Source: Leucobacter luti (GTDB lineage Bacteria > Actinomycetota > Actinomycetes > Actinomycetales > Microbacteriaceae). From it: a DNA stretch of 64,000 bases. The notes under the pieces were generated by a model. The model saw only the letters and a list, made by a program, of their open reading frames with translations, had not been told where the DNA came from and made no database searches. The translations under genes were made by a program, and so were the position numbers. Location: positions 1,736,001-1,800,000 of the forward strand of contig NZ_CP080492.1 of assembly GCF_019464495.1 (NCBI RefSeq), given 5' to 3'. This document shows positions 62,351 through 64,000 of this stretch, piece after piece. Positions within the stretch are counted from its first letter, which is position 1; each line of letters opens with the position of its first letter.

Positions 62351-64000
62351 CTAGGCCTCCCGCGTCCGCCTGCGCGCGATCACGGCAGCAACGCCACCGA
62401 GCCCGAGCAGCAGCACGGCGAGTGCGGCAAGGAGTCCGAGGCTACTCCCGGTGATCGCGAGCCCGTCAGCCGCGGCGACGCGAGCCGTCGCGTCGTCCGT
62501 CAGTTTCGAGTTCGGCGTCACTTCACTCGGCGTGGTCACCGTCACCACGTTCGTGACCTCCGGGTATGCACCCTGGGCAACATTCACCACGAGCGTGAGC
62601 TCCGCGCGCTCACCTACGGCCAAGCCGTCCGCGAGCGTCCAGGTCACTGTCGACCCTCGTGCCACCACACCGTCATCGGGCGAGGAGTGGAAGGTGAGTC
62701 CGCGCGGCAGCGCATCCGTCACAGTGATCGGGCCGGGATCCGCCGTTGGACCGCGGTTCTCCACCGTGATCCGGAACGTACCTTGTTTGCCCACCTGGAA
62801 TGCACCGACCGCGGTCTTCTCAGTGATGAGTGTCACCTGGGCCGGTACGGTGACCGGGTCCTCCGCACGATCGTTCTTCGGGTTCGGATCCTGCTCTGCA
62901 GGATCCACCGGCGCAACGGTCGCGACATTCACCACCTCGGCGTAGGCCGCTGCCGTGACCTCGGTAGTGATCAGCAGAGCGGGCGCCTGCTCCCCCACCG
63001 CGAGCGGCAACGCACGGCTCGCCACCACCTCGGTCGTACCGTTCGGCTGCGTCGTGACCGACTCGATGATCCAGTCATTCCCGGCGTCACCAACCGCGCT
63101 CACTACCGTCAGCCCCGCGGGAACCGTGTCGACGACGCGCGCGCCGGACGACAGGGACGGACCGCTATTGGTCACGTTGATTGTGAACTCAAGCGGGTCA
63201 CCGATCCGCACCGCAGCTGCATCGTGTGACTTCGTGATCCCGAGATCGGCAGTACGCTGCACGAGCACCTGCGCGGTGTCAGTGTTGTTGTCCGCGTTCA
63301 GCTCGGGCGTACCTGAGCTGACCGTTGCCGTGTTCGTGAGTTCGGCCCCCGTCGTGGCCGCTGCGTCGATGAGCACGTCGTACACAATCGCTGGCGCTTT
63401 CACTCCCATCGCGAGCCCGGCATCGGCCGGTACGCGGGTGAAGGTGACGAGCTGCGCATTGGCCGGATCAACGGCCGCCGCCCACTCTGCAGCGGTGTCT
63501 CCGACGAGCCCGACGAAGCTCGTGCCTGCCGGGAGCTCGTCAACGACGGTGAGCGGCGCGATGACGTCGCTCGGGCCGTCGTTGCGCACGGCGATGCCGA
63601 AGCGCGCGGTCTCACCGGCAATGGCAGTTGCCGGATCAGCGATCACGTCACCGGTCTTCGCGCTGACCACGGACTTCTCGAGTACGAGGTCAGCAGCGGT
63701 CTCGACCACGATCGCCGCGTCATCGTCGTCCTTGTGGCCGCCACGGCTGTCGGTCCAGCTCAGTTCGGCGGTGTTGACCAGCTCGGTGCCGGTCGGCACT
63801 GCCGAGTCGATGTGACCGACCACGGTGATCGTGCTGTCGACCCCGACCGGGTGCAGCGGGAAGACGCACGCCGCCGCGGCATCGTCACAGTTCCAGCCCT
63901 CGCTGCCGGTGATCGAGACGAGCGAGATCCCTGCTGGCAGCAGATCGCGCACGGCTGCCTGCACCGCCGAGGGGCCCTCGTTGCGCACGGTGAGCGTGTA
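62351..64000 (-). CDS. DUF11-repeat wall protein with LAxTG signal, N-terminus beyond the window
   Basis: At least 549 residues, open through base 64000. Four to five beta-sandwich DUF11-type repeats are seen; each has a signature like ADLVLEKSVVSAKTGDVI, FGIAVRNDGPSDVIAPLTVV and TELTNTATVSSGTPELNADN. The last is followed by AADGLAITG, a hydrophobic helix and RRRTREA, which is a LAxTG sorting signal. It probably forms a long surface stalk; no binding domain is visible in this part. One pair of cysteines (GWNCDDAAAACVF) lies near the window edge. Confidence 0.9.
   Translation of the reverse strand, partial: YTLTVRNEGPSAVQAAVRDLLPAGISLVSITGSEGWNCDDAAAACVFPLHPVGVDSTITVVGHIDSAVPTGTELVNTAELSWTDSRGGHKDDDDAAIVVETAADLVLEKSVVSAKTGDVIADPATAIAGETARFGIAVRNDGPSDVIAPLTVVDELPAGTSFVGLVGDTAAEWAAAVDPANAQLVTFTRVPADAGLAMGVKAPAIVYDVLIDAAATTGAELTNTATVSSGTPELNADNNTDTAQVLVQRTADLGITKSHDAAAVRIGDPLEFTINVTNSGPSLSSGARVVDTVPAGLTVVSAVGDAGNDWIIESVTTQPNGTTEVVASRALPLAVGEQAPALLITTEVTAAAYAEVVNVATVAPVDPAEQDPNPKNDRAEDPVTVPAQVTLITEKTAVGAFQVGKQGTFRITVENRGPTADPGPITVTDALPRGLTFHSSPDDGVVARGSTVTWTLADGLAVGERAELTLVVNVAQGAYPEVTNVVTVTTPSEVTPNSKLTDDATARVAAADGLAITGSSLGLLAALAVLLLGLGGVAAVIARRRTREA

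Overview
The window is high-GC DNA with dense, overlapping operons, many GTG or TTG starts, an HspR/HAIR heat-shock circuit, an iron-box heme oxygenase and LAxTG-type sortase signals. Together these point to an actinomycete chromosome. The gene mix (DUF2470-heme oxygenase fusion, DUF4822 surface protein, OCD/FAD amine-oxidation pair) fits Microbacteriaceae, possibly Leucobacter; the genus is an inference from gene content only.

Layout. 1-5.4 kb (- strand): dnaK-grpE-dnaJ-hspR-methyltransferase operon with two HAIR operators around its promoter. hspR and the methyltransferase are frameshifted as sequenced. 5.4-7.3 kb: a KAP-type P-loop NTPase. 7.4-10.6 kb: an MFS transporter and a NarL-type two-component system. 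10.8-16.1 kb: a duplicated DUF4822 wall protein, a PIF1/RecD-like helicase, heme oxygenase with a repeat linker, and a serine-hydrolase-like lipoprotein lacking its catalytic motifs. 16.2-16.4 kb: tRNA-Gly with a duplicated 3' end. 16.6-21.8 kb: an LRR wall protein, then a sensor-cyclase/CNB-MscS channel operon. 22-28.1 kb: two related GntR regulators, an ankyrin lipoprotein, alkylation repair genes and a TetR regulator.

28.2-34.2 kb is an accessory island: small secreted or unknown proteins, a KfrA-like gene, a TniB-like ATPase fragment, a recombinase fragment, a broken IS3-family element plus an 88-bp end of a relative, and matching hairpin repeats at both borders.

34.3-43.3 kb: an apparent amine/amino-acid catabolic cluster (OCD-family protein, FAD oxidase, polyamine-type ABC importer, RraA-like protein, nitrilase-family amidase, FCD-GntR regulator). 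43.4-50.1 kb: an ABC-2 exporter, SpoU methylase, zinc alcohol dehydrogenase, a rhomboid-like/DUF2156 fusion and a DUF1345 protein. 50.2-54 kb: FMN riboswitch and ribD-ribE-ribBA-ribH. 54-62.2 kb: an ABC exporter, acyltransferase, tRNA-Thr, tripeptidyl-peptidase-like lipoprotein, holB, a YigZ-like protein and an S4 protein. 62.3 kb to the end: a DUF11 wall protein running off the window.

Several genes are broken at homopolymer runs and are repaired by changing one base, so assembly indels are as likely as real decay. All functional calls rest on motif reading alone; no database search was possible.
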